From Otis tarda (taxonomy: Eukaryota > Chordata > Aves > Otidiformes > Otididae), in the NCBI GenBank assembly GCA_026413225.1, contig CM048554.1, positions 71,230,463 to 71,294,462 on the forward strand: a DNA stretch of 64,000 bases. Direction: 5' to 3'. Under the pieces are notes generated by a model. The model was not told the origin of the DNA. It saw only the letters and a list, made by a program, of their open reading frames with translations, and did not search any database. Of this stretch, positions 61,895 through 64,000 are shown one piece after another. Numbering within the stretch: the first letter of the stretch is position 1; every line of letters begins with the position of its first letter. Both the position numbers and the translations under genes were made by a program.

Positions 61895-62670
61895 AAACTT
61901 ATAAAGCATGGAGCTCAATAAAGGTAAGTGCAAACTGTTACTCTTATACAGGAACAATCAGGTGCACAATTATGAAATAGAGTATGGCCATTTAAACAGA
62001 AACACTGCCAAAAAGGACCCACAGAATGAAAAGGTTCAGAAACTGCCCAGAGTCAACATTATCATTTCACTACCCTGTCAGGCCACTTATTTGTAATATG
62101 GAGCTTCTTTCATGCAGACCTCCCATATACTTCAGAAAGACTAAGGCTTAGCCAACACATTATGTCCTTTTGGGTACCAATCTTCAAGAAAAAAAACTAT
62201 CCAGAAAGTGTCCAAAGAGAACAACAAAACAAAATTTAAAAAAAAACCACACTCAAAGGTGGAGAAAATAGACTCCCAAAGAAAAACTGAAAAAGTTGAA
62301 GTTCAGTTTACCAAATCAAGGATTAAAAAAGACATGATAAAAATTTTCAGATATTCAAAAGAGAAAGGAATAAAATGTTCTTTGTGTTCACTGGTGAAAG
62401 GAAAATAAGTAATGGTTTGAATAAAGAAAAGAAGATGTAAGATAAACATGAGGGGGGAAAAAATCTCTGTAATTAGGAAGATAATTATAGCAATAGAATA
62501 GAGGAGCACTTAGGAAGGTGATAGACCCACTTGACTGGGATGCTTTCAAGACCAGAGTATGCAAACATCTATGAGAAAGGGTCTCAGTATAACTGAGTGT
62601 CTCAATAGAAGGATGGACCACAGGACCTTTCAGAGACCTATCTAGCCATATTTACCATGATTATATAATT
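61895..62670 (+). mobile_element. Very old CR1-type LINE 3' remnant
   Basis: The copy is strongly diverged, but several landmarks occur in the right order. KGKCKLLLLYRNNQVHNYEI (61915-61975) corresponds to [19 protein letters not shown] of the young copy. The bases around 62202-62230 (CCAGAAAGTGTCCAAAGAGA) correspond to the KVQRRATKM codons. AAAAGACATGATAAAAATTT (about 62326) corresponds to the start of the CR1 3' UTR. The stretch 62505-62660 resembles CR1 3' ends of old, deeply branching amniote subfamilies (TTTCAAGACCAGAGTATGCA, then AGGATGGACCACAGGACCTT, then a decayed tail). It has no usable frame. It is probably one of the oldest insertions here. Confidence 0.7.
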
Positions 62671-63127
62671 TTACAGTTTGGCTACAAAGCTTGCACATTT
62701 TTAATGTAATAGACACATTGAAGATATGTAATTGCTATACCTAGGCATGGATCATATACCTCTGTTCTTGGAAAGATTAGCCATTATTTGGGAGAAATGT
62801 GAGAGGCAATTAAGCTTCTCTCAAAGTGAGGAAACAGTGGTTGCTACAGCCCATAAAGCCAGCTACACATGACACCAGTCAGAAACTGAGCTATGTGGAA
62901 GAAGAAATAGGCATATTGACTGTGAACATACTGCAGATTCAAAGATCTGATTGCTGTTTGAGGAAGCTGTCATTAACAACCAAAGCCTAAAATATCAGAT
63001 GCATAAACACAGAGGATGGCAGGAGGTCTGATAGGCAGAGACGCACGTATGGGGTCCAGAAACAAAATTAAGTGGATTTTTTAACAGAAAGCAGGATCTA
63101 AAAGAGACAGAAAGAGAAAGAGAATGT
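62671..63127. other. Non-coding spacer, no gene seen
   Basis: Unique-looking DNA between the two CR1 remnants. Confidence 0.5.
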
Positions 63128-64000
63128 TTCCATGAATGGGGCATCCACTACCTATCCAGGCAATCTGTTCCAGTGCTTCACCACCCTCATCATAAATTTT
63201 TTTCCCTCTTTTAATTTAAAACCATTACCCCTTGTCCTATCACTAAAAGCCCTGCTAAAGAGTTTCTTCTCATTTTTCATATAGGCCCCCTTTAACTACT
63301 GGAAAGTCACAAGAAGGTCTCTCCGGACCCTCCTTTTCTCCAGGCTGAAAAATCCCGACTCTCTCAGCCTGTCCTCATAGCAGAGGTGCTCCAACCCTCT
63401 GATAATTTTTGTGGCCCTCCTCTGCACCCGCTCCAACAGGTCGGTGTCCTTATGTTGAGGGCTCCAGAGCTGGATGCAGTACTCCAGGTGGGGTCTAACC
63501 AGAGCAGAGTAGAGGGGCAGAATCACCTCCCTCAACCTGCTGGCCATGCTTCTTTTGATGCAGCCCAGGATATGATTGGCCTTCTGGGCTGCAAGTGCAC
63601 ATTGACAGCTCACGTCCAGCTTTTCATCCACCAGTATCCCCTTGACCTTCTCGGCAGGGCTGCTCTCAATCCCTTCATCCCCCAGCCTTTATTTATACCA
63701 GGGATTGCCATGACCCATGTGCAGGACCTTGCACTTGGCCTTGTCAGATTTCACAATGTTTGCACGGGCCCACCTCTTCAGCCTGTCAAGGTCCCTCTGA
63801 ATGTCATCCCTTCCCTCCAGTATGTTGACCGCACCACACAGCTTGGTGACATTGGCAAAATTGCTGAGGGTGCACTCTATCCCACTCTCCATGTCGCCGA
63901 CAAAGACATTAAACAGCACTGGATCCACACCAACCCCTAAGGAACGCTCCTCGTCACTGGTCTCCACTTGGACATTGAGCCATTGACTGCAACTCTTTGA
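63128..64000 (-). mobile_element. CR1 LINE 3' region, runs past the window end
   Basis: Reading from 64000 downward: [12 protein letters not shown]-like codons, [53 protein letters not shown], then [52 protein letters not shown] and [12 protein letters not shown]. These are the second half of CR1 ORF2 in two pieces. The catalytic FADD motif reads FANV, so the polymerase would be inactive. The 3' UTR follows (63128-63295), including AGGGGTAATGGTTTTAAAT and CACTGGAACAGATTGCC. The last part of the UTR with the 8-bp tail is missing at about 63128. The 5' part lies beyond 64000. Confidence 0.95.

Noticed and set aside
63386-63940. 184-codon plus-strand frame
   Set aside because: Shadow of the minus-strand CR1 ORF2.
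1-64000. CRISPR array, bacterial operon, integrated phage or other prokaryotic system
   Set aside because: No regularly spaced repeats, no ribosome-binding sites ahead of dense genes, and a clear vertebrate repeat content.

Overview
The window looks like a gene-poor, AT-rich stretch of a bird nuclear genome, intergenic or inside very large introns. The evidence is its repeats. It carries chicken-repeat-1 (CR1) LINEs of several ages, including one nearly whole copy with the avian-type ORF1 esterase and ORF2 endonuclease/reverse transcriptase. It also carries solo LTRs of the endogenous-retrovirus type common in Neoaves, with 5-bp target duplications. I found no host protein-coding exon, rRNA, functional tRNA, CRISPR array or bacterial-type operon. 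Every open frame that resembles a known protein belongs to a retrotransposon.

Layout. Positions 1-19498 are single-copy-looking, AT-rich DNA with one GC-richer patch (about 2225-2640). Two solo LTRs follow: a 0.5-kb one (19504-19999, +) and a 1.2-kb one of a different family (20246-21432, -). Positions 21438-33431 are again mostly unique, with small oddities: a poly(A) tract between 16-bp direct repeats, a T22 run, a tRNA-like remnant and a 26-bp tandem duplication. A small cluster of LINE remains then occupies 33432-37221: a CR1 fragment without its 3' half, a weak trace of a reverse transcriptase that does not look like CR1, and a CR1 3' end. Second and third copies of the long LTR lie at 37588-38716 and 45972-47093. 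The region around the latter holds an unusual patchwork of short duplicated blocks (43655-43682, 45294-45466, 47112-47235). A second 0.5-0.6-kb LTR lies at 50007-50629. The largest feature is the near-complete CR1 at about 52500-56277. A fourth long LTR is at 58652-59784, a very old CR1 remnant at about 61895-62670, and a further CR1 3' region (63128-64000, -) runs off the window.

The features do not work together as a gene system; the window is a record of retrotransposon insertions. The clearest signals worth following are the relationship between the two LTR families, the four-fold occurrence of one LTR family in 40 kb, the mosaic duplication patch near 45.3-45.5 kb, the possible non-CR1 reverse-transcriptase fossil at about 35.4-35.9 kb, and the poly(A)-with-direct-repeats structure at 24.07 kb. 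I did not find a convincing new biological system.
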